Shown: in pieces, positions 1-10,072 of the stretch | How the letters are laid out: every line of letters starts with the position of its first letter | Numbering within the stretch: position 1 is the stretch's first letter | DNA from: Candidatus Anaplasma sp. TIGMIC | GTDB taxonomy: Bacteria; Pseudomonadota; Alphaproteobacteria; Rickettsiales; Anaplasmataceae | Direction of reading: 5' to 3' | DNA length: 54,465 nucleotides | NCBI RefSeq assembly: GCF_028204095.1 | Contig: NZ_JAQLOH010000003.1 | Span: forward strand, 1 to 54,465 | Program-made: the position numbers and the translations under genes | Notes under the pieces: generated by a model | What the model saw: only the letters and a program-made list of their open reading frames with translations | What the model was told of the DNA's origin: nothing | Databases searched by the model: none

Positions 1-62
1 GGCATGAGGCATGAGGCATGAGGCATGAGGCATGAGGCATGAGGCATGAGGCATGAGGCATG
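1..62. repeat. Tandem 7-bp repeat, unit GGCATGA, eight full copies plus six bases
   Basis: Eight perfect copies of GGCATGA run from base 1 to 56, followed by GGCATG to base 62. The array touches the window edge, so its true length is unknown. On the + strand each frame hits TGA every 21 bases. On the - strand all three frames stay open and read the same heptapeptide (H-A-S-C-L-M-P in rotation), because 7 is not a multiple of 3. Perfect short repeats like this usually vary in copy number by slippage. No gene could be assigned to it from this side. Confidence 0.97.
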
Positions 63-595
63 TCAGTATATGCTGCTGTCCCACCGAGGCAAGAAGTATG
101 TACTACGAAATCAGCAATGGTCCCCAAAATGGCAGTTCACCACAATGCACTAGTCTTAATAAGTAAGGGCCATGCCTGGTATTGCCCCGTTGTAATCTCC
201 CCTGCTCCCTTGCAGCTGAAGTAAAAATTAGCAAGTAACACGTTATGGCATGTTATCCAAAGCAGGAATGAGGAGAATAACGCAATTTCCTGTCGTGAGT
301 ATGACAATGAGATCTCGGCACTACTTGGTATGGGTCGGTACCTAACAAGTTAGTCATGTGCTTCTCCCATGCGCTACAGAACCTGCAGGTATTCCGTTAT
401 TAAAATGACCTGCATAGCAACTACGTACCCTTGGATCGATGTTAGCAAACTGGAATACGGTTTCTCGATACTCGATATGTTATTACCTGATTTGCAAAGT
501 TCTTTAACCACGTCCTTCGCATGGGTAAACTCACCCTTTACTGATATCGGTAGAAAACAATTTTGCAGCACAAACCCTGGAGATCATCGATCGTG
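63..595. other. Gene-free stretch left of rpoZ
   Basis: Only short open frames occur here (about 65-78 codons, overlapping on both strands near 370-605), with no recognisable family and no convincing ribosome binding site. No tRNA or structured RNA was seen. Confidence 0.5.
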
Positions 596-624
596 TTGCA
601 TATAACGAATTAAGCGGGTACAAT
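596..624 (+). promoter_or_regulatory. Sigma-70-type promoter for rpoZ
   Basis: TTGCAT (596-601), a 17-base spacer, then TACAAT (619-624). Transcription would start near base 631. This favours the ATG at 656 as the rpoZ start over the upstream in-frame TTG at 632, which would leave essentially no leader. Confidence 0.6.
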
Positions 625-655
625 AGCCGGGTTGTTACTTTCTCTACGGTTGGAG

Positions 656-1054
656 ATGAATTCTGAAGATAGTAGGTGTTTTACTGGCTACTCCGGCAAC
701 AGGTTTAAACTTGTTATCTTGGCCAGCCAGCGGGCTCATGAGCTTAGCTCTGGTGCCACAACTTTGGTTGCCAGACAGGATGACAAGAATACAGTTGTTG
801 CACTGCGTGAAATAGCATCAGGTCATCTGGATCTCTCTGTGGTGTTCGGGTTAGCTGTTCAAAGGTGCAAGAAGTACCTGGAAGAATTCACAAATCCTCG
901 TAGCGTTATGTCTCGTGGTGCGTACCAAGCTACGCATAGAGGGCCCAATCCGTCAGACACGGGCAAAGGGTACGGCGACAAGGGCGCATATCCGGGATTC
1001 TTGGATCAAGATAAGTTTCTTTCAGGCAAGGGCGGTAGCCTAGATGGTTTTTAG
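656..1054 (+). CDS. rpoZ: DNA-directed RNA polymerase omega subunit
   Basis: Omega is the small, non-catalytic RNA polymerase subunit that helps fold and retain beta prime. The omega core is visible near the N-terminus: [20 protein letters not shown], then a basic/acidic stretch, then [10 protein letters not shown], the usual order of the family. From ATG 656 the protein is 132 residues, of which roughly the first 80 form the omega domain. The remaining 50 are a glycine- and aspartate-rich tail ([13 protein letters not shown]) without an obvious domain. A TTG at 632 would add eight residues. I prefer ATG 656 because a good promoter ends at 624; GGAG directly abuts the ATG, so the ribosome binding site is poorly spaced either way. 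It appears monocistronic. Confidence 0.88.
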   Translation: MNSEDSRCFTGYSGNRFKLVILASQRAHELSSGATTLVARQDDKNTVVALREIASGHLDLSVVFGLAVQRCKKYLEEFTNPRSVMSRGAYQATHRGPNPSDTGKGYGDKGAYPGFLDQDKFLSGKGGSLDGF

Positions 1055-1340
1055 TCTCGCGTTGGCATAATTTGTTACAGTAGCACCTGAAGTGCAGTTG
1101 TTGCGGATTTCGCGTGTTTGCGCGTCGCAGTGCGGTATGGGGTTGCTACTTGTTATGGTGTTGTGTTGGCGGCCTTCTGTGGCGTGTGCCCACGTACCGG
1201 GCCAGGCCAAGTATTAGTCATGCATGATGTCTGGAGGGTGCTTCGTGCTTTTCATATCGGGTATCTTCTAAGAACTTTTCTCATACGCGTCGTACGCAAT
1301 AACAGATAAAATCAAAGCTGACTATTAGGACACTTTGGTT
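1055..1340. other. Gap between rpoZ and the Smr gene
   Basis: A GTG-started 63-codon frame (1118-1309) with hydrophobic content lies here, but it has no ribosome binding site and no recognisable family. I do not call it a gene. Confidence 0.4.
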
Positions 1341-1352
1341 TACTGTACAGTA
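1341..1352. promoter_or_regulatory. Perfect 12-bp palindrome upstream of the Smr gene
   Basis: TACTGTACAGTA is a perfect inverted repeat about 20 bases before the GTG at 1373. Its position between a TTGGTT element and the start codon would suit an operator. No binding protein can be assigned from sequence alone. Confidence 0.3.
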
Positions 1353-1372
1353 CGTATGGATCAAATCACTCT

Positions 1373-2050
1373 GTGTCTAGTATTGGTGTTGCGGAATTGG
1401 TGATGAATACAGACAACTCCGATGAAGGCTCTGATGACGCATCTTGTTGGGAAGATGTCGAGCGGTATACTCGAAAAATAAACAAAGTAGACAAGGTTAC
1501 GATTGCCCCACCCAATTTCAGCAAAGTCGGTTGCGAAACCTCAATAAAAACGAGAAAACATGTACAAAGTAACAAGAGCGATGCCTTAAAGGGGCTTAAA
1601 ATCACTGATAAGATTTTTGATAGACTTTGTGCAGCAAACAGAAGCCTGTATGGGGTAGTTTCTTCAGAACTTGAAACCAGCCGCCACTGCACTGAAGACA
1701 GTGGCCTTATTGCTGACATAGATGCTGGGACAAAATCACGAATAGACAGAGGAAGATACCCGATAGCCGCCAGAATAGATTTGCACGGTCTGAGTACAGA
1801 TGTGGCCTTCGATATGCTTGTAGATTTTATCACTGATAGCTTTGAAGCCCGCCATAAGTGTGTACTAGTTATCACGGGCTGGGGTAGCAAATCCAATGGG
1901 ACAAGCATTATAAGACAAAACTTGCATAGATGGCTGCAAAGCAGAAATTTGGCAAGACTGGTGCTCTATTACACTCAAGCAAAACCTACTCATGGTGGTA
2001 AGGGTGCGTTCTACGTGTTGCTGCGTTCAAAAGGAAAAAGTACGTTATGA
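1373..2050 (+). CDS. Smr-domain protein (MutS2-type C-terminal domain), stand-alone
   Basis: The C-terminal half is a typical Smr domain: RIDLHGLSTDVAFDMLVDFI, then VLVITGWGSKSNGTSIIRQ, then a long helix and THGGKGAFYVLLR. The D-L-H-G motif and the G-x-G-K/S loop of the family are both present. Smr domains bind or nick branched DNA or act on RNA. Small stand-alone Smr proteins are common in alphaproteobacteria, and their cellular role is not well settled. The first 110 residues are charged, with no recognised domain. The frame opens with GTG at 1373; an ATG at 1403 (residue 11) is an equally good start. It stands alone, 160 bases upstream of thiC on the same strand. Confidence 0.85.
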   Translation: MSSIGVAELVMNTDNSDEGSDDASCWEDVERYTRKINKVDKVTIAPPNFSKVGCETSIKTRKHVQSNKSDALKGLKITDKIFDRLCAANRSLYGVVSSELETSRHCTEDSGLIADIDAGTKSRIDRGRYPIAARIDLHGLSTDVAFDMLVDFITDSFEARHKCVLVITGWGSKSNGTSIIRQNLHRWLQSRNLARLVLYYTQAKPTHGGKGAFYVLLRSKGKSTL

Positions 2051-2131
2051 GAACGGCCAGAACCCGCTTTTATAGCCAGTCATGCATCTTCAATGTGCGC
2101 ACCGCATGTGCACTGTATTAGTCGTAGATGA

Positions 2132-3880
<1,749 letters not shown>

Positions 3881-4184
3881 CATATGCCTGTCGATATGAG
3901 CTTTTAGAAGAAACAGAAGCGACTTTGCATCTATCCTGAACAGAACTGTGAAAAAACATCGCGTAGCTTTTGCAGCTCAAGAACAGTGTTACTTAACGTT
4001 TTGTCACATTGTCCTAACTATGGATTTCAACATACATAATCCCTTCTCAGCAACAGGGTTCGCATATCGGGCGTAGCTAGTTGTCCCAAATCTTCGTTGC
4101 TTCATACGATCGCGAGTGCAGCTACTCTCGCGAAGCTGGTTACATACGTGACTCTCACACGATGTTGATAACCCGAAATTTCTG
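3881..4184. other. Convergent gap between thiC and coaE
   Basis: About 300 bases between two genes ending towards each other. No clear hairpin with a T-run and no RNA gene was found. A short - strand frame here only overlaps the coaE 3' end. Confidence 0.4.
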
Positions 4185-4871
4185 CTACTGCATTGCAGCA
4201 TAGACCAGCGTTTGGCTAATGCTTCTACTGCCAAAAGAGGGAGTAAAACTGGAGTACCTAACATGATGCGAACCCATTCCGTAATCTACGCACGTCTGTT
4301 TTATTATACGCAAAACACTCAACGAGGTTTCCCTAAGGCACCCACTGGTATTTACACAAAAATCCGCCCAATTGCGTCTTTTTTCAATACTAACCTGCCT
4401 CGAAAGGAGCACACTTATATTCCTATCTGACATACCACGAGCACTAAGCCTCCTACGCTGGACCCATAGACTAGAGCTCACATGCACAATAGCATCACAA
4501 CATCTCCAAAAACCCTCTTCCATTAACAACGGAATGTCCAAAATCAAATATCTCACCCCTACCCTTCTGCAGTTTAGCACCATCTTCTTTTGCCTATGCA
4601 GAAGCTTTTTATAGATTACGGATTGCAGCTCACGCCATTTTGAATCGTACACAAGAAAATGACTGACAAGACTTTCCCTTGAAATACGTCCATCGCATAC
4701 TGAATCTGGGAAATACTCTTGAACAAGATTTATCACGCGAATATCCTTCTCGTACATCAGGTGCACTTCCTTGTCAGCATCGAACACCGCAGCGTTACTT
4801 AACCCTGCAAACATGGCTGCAACTGTGGTCTTTCCTGAGCCAGATCCACCGCTGAGCCCTAGAATTATCAT
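4185..4871 (-). CDS. coaE: Dephospho-CoA kinase
   Basis: CoaE phosphorylates the ribose 3'-OH of dephospho-CoA in the last step of CoA synthesis. The N-terminus MIILGLSGGSGSGKTTVAAM holds the P-loop (GGSGSGKTT). FDADKEVH corresponds to the DAD-type motif that binds the acceptor substrate, and LILDIPLLMEEGF matches the conserved D-I/V-P-L-L-F/M-E segment. SLWVQRRRLSARGMS corresponds to the lid region, where the family usually has Q-x-x-R-x-x-x-R. At 228 residues it is about 25 longer than usual, with a tail of no obvious function. The ATG is preceded by AGGAG touching the start codon. In many alphaproteobacteria coaE precedes dnaQ; no dnaQ is present here. Confidence 0.92.
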   Translation of the reverse strand: MIILGLSGGSGSGKTTVAAMFAGLSNAAVFDADKEVHLMYEKDIRVINLVQEYFPDSVCDGRISRESLVSHFLVYDSKWRELQSVIYKKLLHRQKKMVLNCRRVGVRYLILDIPLLMEEGFWRCCDAIVHVSSSLWVQRRRLSARGMSDRNISVLLSRQVSIEKRRNWADFCVNTSGCLRETSLSVLRIIKQTCVDYGMGSHHVRYSSFTPSFGSRSISQTLVYAAMQ

Positions 4872-5339
4872 CTCCTACCTTTATAGTTAACAAGAGTACA
4901 CAAACTATAAGCTCATCCTAGCAGGAGCTATAGTGTTTACAAACAGAAAACGCCTCTCTAGTATTGGTATTTAGCATAGATATATGCTTTTTTTCTTTCC
5001 AAGCGTGCAAATCTCAATAATGACTTCGCGTTTTAATACGAAGAAAACCTCTCGTCTTATTCACAGTATTGCCATACCACCCGTAGTATACACTTGGATC
5101 GTGCCCTGTAGACCTTTGATCTTCTATCAGAGAAGATAATGCTGCGGAAAATACTCAAGGCGCTATGTAGACTAGAAAAGGCCCATTCTACCCTAAGGTT
5201 TTATCCGTGCTACGGGTAGAATTCATCATTAATGTGTACGACATCTACGCATGAAAACTGTCCTTTTTTCGATATAGTGAGTCCTGCACTTGCCGTGAAT
5301 GCTCATTTACGTGTCCAATTATTGTAAAACTTACGAAAT
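4872..5339. other. Divergent gap between coaE and tsaC
   Basis: AT-rich and gene-free. It should contain the promoters of both flanking genes, but no hexamer pair was good enough to call. Confidence 0.4.
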
Positions 5340-6164
5340 ATGTACCTATTCAACGCTACGGTCTCATCTTTTTTCCACTTCACCGTAGCACCTACAACGT
5401 GTCCTTTATACGCCTCCCACGCAGCAATGCAAAAAGTATCGTGGTGTTTTGTTAGCAAAAGAAATATACTTAGATCATCCCCGCACCATGTGCAACCGGG
5501 GTATGTCTCTGTAATTAAGGAAGAAGTGCTAGAGAAGGTTGTATGTGCGCTAAGGCGCGGTGAACTCGTCTGCTTTCCTACCGAGACTGTCTATGCCCTG
5601 GCATGCAGCGCGCTTTGCGAGAGTGCCGTACACAGGTTGTATGAAGTAAAACAGCGTGAACCGGAAAAACCATTCTCCATCATGCTGAGTGATGCAAAGC
5701 AGATTCGTGAGTTCGCAGACGTGCGGAACTGCGATATGGAGATAGTGAATGTTCTTTCTCCAGGACCCGTAACATTCATACTGCCTATAAGCTCCACACA
5801 AAACTTGCCAAGAGGTTTCTTCAAGGATACCCTGGGGGTGAGAATACCTGACCATGCACTGGCACGCGAGGTGCTTAAGAGGTTTGAGTACCCAGTGGTG
5901 GCCACGAGTGCCAACTTGTCAGGCATGCACAGTGCTGCGCGTGCTTCTGATGTTCCTCACGAAATTCGGAAGAGTGTTGCTGAGTTTTTGGAGGATGACA
6001 GCTCCGTCAACGGTGTATGCTCGACCGTGTTTGAGGTCGCGTCACGCAAGATACTTAGGAATGGTATGTTGACGAAGCAGAAGATTCTCAATGCTATTGG
6101 TATTGCGGAAAAACAATATGGACTCGATAGTGGGGCATGTCTCACAAAAGAAAGCTCTTCGTGA
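5340..6164 (+). CDS. tsaC: L-threonylcarbamoyladenylate synthase (YrdC/Sua5 family)
   Basis: This family makes threonylcarbamoyl-AMP from threonine, bicarbonate and ATP, the first step of the t6A modification at position 37 of ANN-decoding tRNAs. The YrdC core is clear from about residue 70: GELVCFPTETVYALACSA, then YEVKQREPEKPFSIML (the K-x-R segment that contacts ATP), then SPGPVTFILP, LGVRIPDH and VVATSANLSG. The protein is 274 residues, longer than TsaC (about 190) and shorter than two-domain Sua5 (about 340), and no Sua5 C-terminal domain was recognised. The first 58 residues precede the conserved core, so the real start may be ATG 5427 (residue 30). Its end overlaps the start of holB by 47 bases, suggesting coupled expression. 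Confidence 0.9.
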   Translation: MYLFNATVSSFFHFTVAPTTCPLYASHAAMQKVSWCFVSKRNILRSSPHHVQPGYVSVIKEEVLEKVVCALRRGELVCFPTETVYALACSALCESAVHRLYEVKQREPEKPFSIMLSDAKQIREFADVRNCDMEIVNVLSPGPVTFILPISSTQNLPRGFFKDTLGVRIPDHALAREVLKRFEYPVVATSANLSGMHSAARASDVPHEIRKSVAEFLEDDSSVNGVCSTVFEVASRKILRNGMLTKQKILNAIGIAEKQYGLDSGACLTKESSS

Positions 6165-6993
6165 AAACCCAGGGGTAAGTACATGGCTCCTGTGTGGTAA
6201 ACGAGGCATTGGAAAAGCAAGCTTATCTCACGCCTTTGCAAGACATGTGACCCATGCTAGTGATCTTGAAGCACACCCTGATGTTATAATTATAGACAAC
6301 GACTCCGCGCCTATAGGCATAGACAAAGTTAGAAGAATGAAAAACTTTTTACATATGTCTACAGTCAGTGCTGATCGTAAGGTTGCCATCTTGGACAGCG
6401 TTGATGGACTCAGCGACAATACCATGAATTCCATGCTGAAGGTCCTCGAGGAGCCTCCAAAGAATTCCTTAATACTCCTCATTAGTCACAACGTGCACAA
6501 TGTCCCTATCGTCATTAGATCACGGTGCGTTGTGCTTAACTTCCACGAGTTATCTGATGATGAAACACAACATATTGTAGGGCTTAACTTCCCCGGTATG
6601 AATGTTGAGAAGAAGGCAGTGGTTTTGTATCCTGGTGTTCCTGGCATGGTTACCTGTGACATAGAAAAAGAAATATCTCTATACGAAAGCTTTGTCTCTA
6701 CAATTCGCACGGGCGCAATACCTAACAATGCGGAATCGGTGCTATCGACTGACATACCAATACACAAAGTTGAGTATTTAGCGTTAAAAGCTATGCATGA
6801 TACTATTAGTAACACGCTAAAGTTGCAAAAAGACAACAAAAAGCTGAATTGTATACCTCACATGCTAGAGCGGTACTTCAAGGCACAAGAGATTTTCACT
6901 ATTTCTAGAAAACTGCAAGTGCACAAGGCTGCAACTATATATCGGATAACCGAGATTATGACACGACTTACAGTAGGTTATAAGGAGAATTGA
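6118..6993 (+). CDS. holB: DNA polymerase III delta prime subunit
   Basis: Delta prime is part of the clamp loader that opens the beta clamp. Features seen: the N-terminal recognition segment MDSIVGHVSQKKAL, the degenerate P-loop LLCGKRGIGKASLSHAFA (GKAS rather than GKTT, as expected because delta prime does not need to hydrolyse ATP), DVIIIDND, IDKVRRMKNFLHMS, and the strongly conserved LKVLEEPPKNSLILLISH followed by IRSRC. ATG 6118 gives 291 residues; an upstream in-frame start at 6091 would add nine residues inside tsaC. It overlaps tsaC and probably shares its transcript. No Zn-binding cysteine cluster was visible. Confidence 0.9.
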   Translation: MDSIVGHVSQKKALRENPGVSTWLLCGKRGIGKASLSHAFARHVTHASDLEAHPDVIIIDNDSAPIGIDKVRRMKNFLHMSTVSADRKVAILDSVDGLSDNTMNSMLKVLEEPPKNSLILLISHNVHNVPIVIRSRCVVLNFHELSDDETQHIVGLNFPGMNVEKKAVVLYPGVPGMVTCDIEKEISLYESFVSTIRTGAIPNNAESVLSTDIPIHKVEYLALKAMHDTISNTLKLQKDNKKLNCIPHMLERYFKAQEIFTISRKLQVHKAATIYRITEIMTRLTVGYKEN

Positions 6994-7115
6994 CCGTATA
7001 AAGCAAAACCTACAGGGAATAATATCTATACTGTTTAGCAGTGTGTACCTGTGTCACTTTGTAGCAAAAAGTCATCCATGCTTAATAATACGTTAGTTAA
7101 TGGCGACGAATTTAG

Positions 7116-7143
7116 TTGACTATGCCAACCAACCTAATATCCT
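7116..7143 (+). promoter_or_regulatory. Probable promoter of the HU-like gene
   Basis: TTGACT (7116-7121), a 16-base spacer, TATCCT (7138-7143). The ribosome binding site AGGAG (7169-7173) lies eight bases before ATG 7182. Confidence 0.4.
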
Positions 7144-7181
7144 AGGTCCGATTAACTTATGTCGAGTTAGGAGTTTTACTT

Positions 7182-7457
7182 ATGAGCAAGGAGATCATAG
7201 TAAGGGCGTTAATGTCGGGTTTGGGATTTACGAAGAAGGATTCGAGTAGCGCGTACGATGTGGTGATGTCGGCTATCAAAACAGCGCTGGAGACTAACAA
7301 TTCAATCCGCCTTCATAATGTTGGAACACTACACGTGATTCAATGTGCAGAGAAGAAATACCACAACCCTAAAACCGGTCATTTGGAAACATTGCCTCCA
7401 AAAAGGCGCGTACGATTCAGATCTAGCAGGAAGTTACTCGATACGGTAAATGTATAG
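7182..7457 (+). CDS. HU/IHF-family DNA-binding protein
   Basis: A 91-residue protein with the HU/IHF fold: two N-terminal helices (VRALMSGLGFTKKDSSSAYD, VVMSAIKTALET), the beta segment NSIRLHNVGTLHVIQ, and the DNA-grasping arm with HNPKTGHLETLPPKRRVRFRSSRKL. The arm motif R/H-N-P-x-T-G is kept as HNPKTG. Such proteins bend DNA and organise the nucleoid; in Anaplasma and Ehrlichia small DNA-binding proteins have also been linked to outer-membrane protein gene expression, but nothing here ties this gene to that. AGGAG lies eight bases before the ATG. Whether it is HU or one IHF subunit cannot be decided by eye, so no symbol is given. Confidence 0.92.
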   Translation: MSKEIIVRALMSGLGFTKKDSSSAYDVVMSAIKTALETNNSIRLHNVGTLHVIQCAEKKYHNPKTGHLETLPPKRRVRFRSSRKLLDTVNV

Positions 7458-8459
7458 AGCGCATTGCGTGCGGGTTGGAGCTTGGCGTTCTTAGGTGTGT
7501 GTGTTTCTCTGTAGTTTTGTTGTGTTTTGACACTGGGATACTGCGCCATTAGGTGTTAGAGGGTTTTGTTCCCGTGGGGGTGTGTTTTTGGTGCTGGTCT
7601 GCGGGTGTCCCTTGTTTGGTGTGTGTAATTTCCGCGTTTGGTTTCAGCTCGCATAGTATGCGTGGGTGTAGCGAGTACTTACCGTGCTGAGGATAGGACG
7701 CATATAGATGTGTCATAACGTGGCTGGTGTGTACATGGAGTATCTGTACTGAAAGCTGATGGCGGAGATGTACCTGTTTTTTAGCCTTGTTGACAACAAA
7801 GGGTTTATTAGGACATGTACTGGCCTTGTGACTTATGTAACATAGGGCGTACCGTGTGCTTGTGTTGATAAAGAGGGGGCATCAGAAACAGGATACGTTC
7901 TATATGATATGGACTAGGCTACGCTTGACGTAAGGGTTTGGGGTTGCTGTTATCGTCTGCCGATAGACTACGCTATGTTGAACTTGTTTCTAATAGCAGA
8001 AAATACGTCCTACGGGAGTGAGAAGTTTTTTTGGCGCCGCCAAGAAAATGTGCTGAAACAAAGTATTCGGATTGTTGATTTAAATGAATACGACGCAGAT
8101 GTATTGTTGTGGACTGAGGAAGTCTACAGAGGCTTTGCGTTTGAGGCGTTACTGTGTACTCGTAGTCCTATAGTCACTCGGTACGTAAGATGACGTTACA
8201 AAGCCGATTTATACAAAGTTACTTGATAATTATCTGTGGTTATTTGGCTTAAGATTTGAAAATTCAGTGATAGTTTCGGCCTTCTATTGATACTAAAACC
8301 TTCTCCTAGGAAAATACTGCTGCATATCTCTGTTTTACACTCGGTTTGTGCTGAGTAACCCCACTGTTGGCTGTCTATGTGGTAAGGCTACACGTGGCAC
8401 ACCGGACTAATTTTTGTTGCCAGCTTTGTCGCGGAAAACTTACAGCTTATTTGCGATAA
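7458..8459. other. 1-kb gap with one doubtful small ORF
   Basis: The first 500 bases are rich in GT/TG runs on the + strand. An ATG-started frame of 72 codons (7975-8193) has a protein-like mix of charged and aromatic residues (YGSEKFFWRRQENVLKQ), but it has no ribosome binding site and no recognised family. It could be a gene fragment. No tRNA or known structured RNA was seen. Confidence 0.35.
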
Positions 8460-9158
8460 TCAGCTCGTTATAATAGCTTTCATCTTTCCAACTGCATTAG
8501 CCATACCATGAAGTACAGCCTCACATACTATGAAATGGCCTACGTTAATTGCTGTTATGTGGCGCAACTTGGATAATTGGACAGCTGCACCATAATCTAT
8601 CCCATGTCCAGCGTGGCACTCTATCCCCTTTGAATAACATAATTCAGCTGCTTTTGTAATTCTGTCAAATTCGTCAGAGCTGCGAGTCCTGCAATACTCG
8701 CCTACGTGCAGCTCTATCTTATCAACACCTAACCTACTCGCGATTTCTATCTGCTCAGAATACGGATCTAGAAATAACGTCACCTTTATACCGTGCCGTT
8801 GCAGTTCCTCGACTATAGCAGGCTCGTTTTCAAGAACTTTAGCGTCAAGACCAGATTCTGTTGTTACTTCTTCACGTTTCTCTGGAACAATACAGACGTA
8901 CTCGGGCCTGATTTCCTTAGCAATTGTTATCATCTCATCTGTTGCGGCCATTTCCAAATTTAGTGGAGCGGTAACATCACGTCGTAGCTCGTGGAGATCT
9001 CCATCACGTACATGCCGTCTATCCTCGCGTAGATGGACAGTTATGAAATCAGCACCGTTATCTACTGCGACTCTCGCTGCTTCTACAATACTAGGATATG
9101 TTGTACCCCTTAAATTCCGTAGCGTTGCAACATGATCAACATTCACACCTAACAGCAC
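8460..9158 (-). CDS. pdxJ: Pyridoxine 5'-phosphate synthase
   Basis: PdxJ condenses 3-amino-2-oxopropyl phosphate with deoxyxylulose 5-phosphate to form pyridoxine 5'-phosphate (the DXP-dependent vitamin B6 route). At 232 residues it is typical. Motifs: LGVNVDHVATLRNLRGTTYP at the N-terminus, FITVHLREDRRHV (catalytic His region), NLEMAAT (catalytic Glu region), YVCIVPEKREEVTTE-type segment, and ECHAGHGIDY with the third active-site His. The start is GTG 9158, supported by a strong AGGAGGAGG six bases upstream (9164-9172 on the + strand). It is separated by 163 bases from nadD, on the same strand. Confidence 0.96.
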   Translation of the reverse strand: MLLGVNVDHVATLRNLRGTTYPSIVEAARVAVDNGADFITVHLREDRRHVRDGDLHELRRDVTAPLNLEMAATDEMITIAKEIRPEYVCIVPEKREEVTTESGLDAKVLENEPAIVEELQRHGIKVTLFLDPYSEQIEIASRLGVDKIELHVGEYCRTRSSDEFDRITKAAELCYSKGIECHAGHGIDYGAAVQLSKLRHITAINVGHFIVCEAVLHGMANAVGKMKAIITS

Positions 9159-9163
9159 CGCAG

Positions 9164-9172
9164 CCTCCTCCT
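9164..9172 (-). promoter_or_regulatory. Strong ribosome binding site that fixes the pdxJ GTG start
   Basis: Read on the - strand, AGGAGGAGG precedes GTG 9158 by five to six bases. It is among the closest matches to the Shine-Dalgarno consensus in the window. Confidence 0.75.
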
Positions 9173-9321
9173 ATCGCTTGTACTCGACCTTTATGTACGA
9201 AATTTGTTTCACCATGTCCATATGACAATGCTTCTAAACAACACTCGAGTTAACATTTGTTATATCTATATTGTTTATCGGCACATTACGACTCCCTGGC
9301 AACACAATTGTGCTGTGCTTC

Positions 9322-9897
9322 CTAGTGCGGTGATGGAAAATTCTCAACTCTCAAACCGCATCTTATGCTCGTTGATGTTTCTGTGTTAGTTTTTGTTCTT
9401 ATAACGCACCAGCCGAACCTCGCGTTGCACAAAACCTCACTACATACCACAGGTATTCGTGGCACTAAGGATGCTACTTTCTTATGCATTACACAATACA
9501 TGTATCCCGGGCGCTCTAGAAAGACTATAGGAACCATGGCAGAAAAATCCGAAAATCGATGCCACATGTGCATTGTTGCCATATTGTCCGTTCCACATAG
9601 CCATACAAACTTTATGTGCGGATACCTTTGTTGACATGTTCTAACAACGTCATACGACCTTGAGCTGCCTATATCCGCTATCCGCATGCCTGCGTGGCGT
9701 GACACCATGTTCTTCACAAGCTCTTTTCTCTTAGAAAAACTGTACATGGCCTCTGGCTTCAGATGGTTCCTCCCGGTAACGACCCACCACACACCACCAA
9801 GTTTGAGCCGCTTCATCAGGGTAGTAGCCACGTGAAGATGCCCCTCATGAGGGGGATCAAACGTGCCACCATATATGCCTATGTACACTTTCTGCAT
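9322..9897 (-). CDS. nadD: Nicotinate-nucleotide adenylyltransferase
   Basis: NadD adenylylates nicotinic acid mononucleotide to deamido-NAD, the substrate of NadE (encoded at 25993). The nucleotidyltransferase signature GIYGGTFDPPHEGHLHVA with its G-x-F-D-P-x-H-x-G-H motif opens the protein. VTGRNHLKP, KFVWLCGTDNMATMHMWHRF and the C-terminal STSIR (the family's I-S-S-T-x-I-R loop) are all present. It is 191 residues, the normal size, from an ATG start. The upstream gap to the divergent 10073 gene is 175 bases. Confidence 0.94.
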   Translation of the reverse strand: MQKVYIGIYGGTFDPPHEGHLHVATTLMKRLKLGGVWWVVTGRNHLKPEAMYSFSKRKELVKNMVSRHAGMRIADIGSSRSYDVVRTCQQRYPHIKFVWLCGTDNMATMHMWHRFSDFSAMVPIVFLERPGYMYCVMHKKVASLVPRIPVVCSEVLCNARFGWCVIRTKTNTETSTSIRCGLRVENFPSPH

Positions 9898-10020
9898 CCC
9901 TATAAGCCACCTTCGTGTATATACTCTTGACAGTCATATGTCACGTATTCATAATTATTAACAGCGCTGGTTCAGGAGCGTACGTAGTTCGCCGCAGTAC
10001 GGGCTAGTCGCCTGTCTGGT

Positions 10021-10049
10021 TTGTTTAATGTCTTAAGGTATGGTATACT
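10021..10049 (+). promoter_or_regulatory. Possible promoter of the 10073 gene
   Basis: TATACT (10044-10049) is a good -10 element. TTGTTT lies exactly 17 bases upstream (10021-10026) but matches the -35 consensus weakly. Transcription would begin about 15 bases before ATG 10073. Confidence 0.35.
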
Positions 10050-10072
10050 GTTCGGCACCTTGATAAAGTGCT

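Noticed and set aside
1118-1309. 63-codon GTG frame as a small gene
   Set aside because: No ribosome binding site, no family, and a composition explained by chance.
4004-4264. 86-codon - strand frame downstream of coaE
   Set aside because: It overlaps the coaE 3' end in another frame and has no recognisable content.
9843-9857. CCCCTCATGAGGGG palindrome as a regulatory site
   Set aside because: It lies inside nadD and encodes conserved residues of the nucleotide-binding motif (PPHEGH), so coding constraint explains it.
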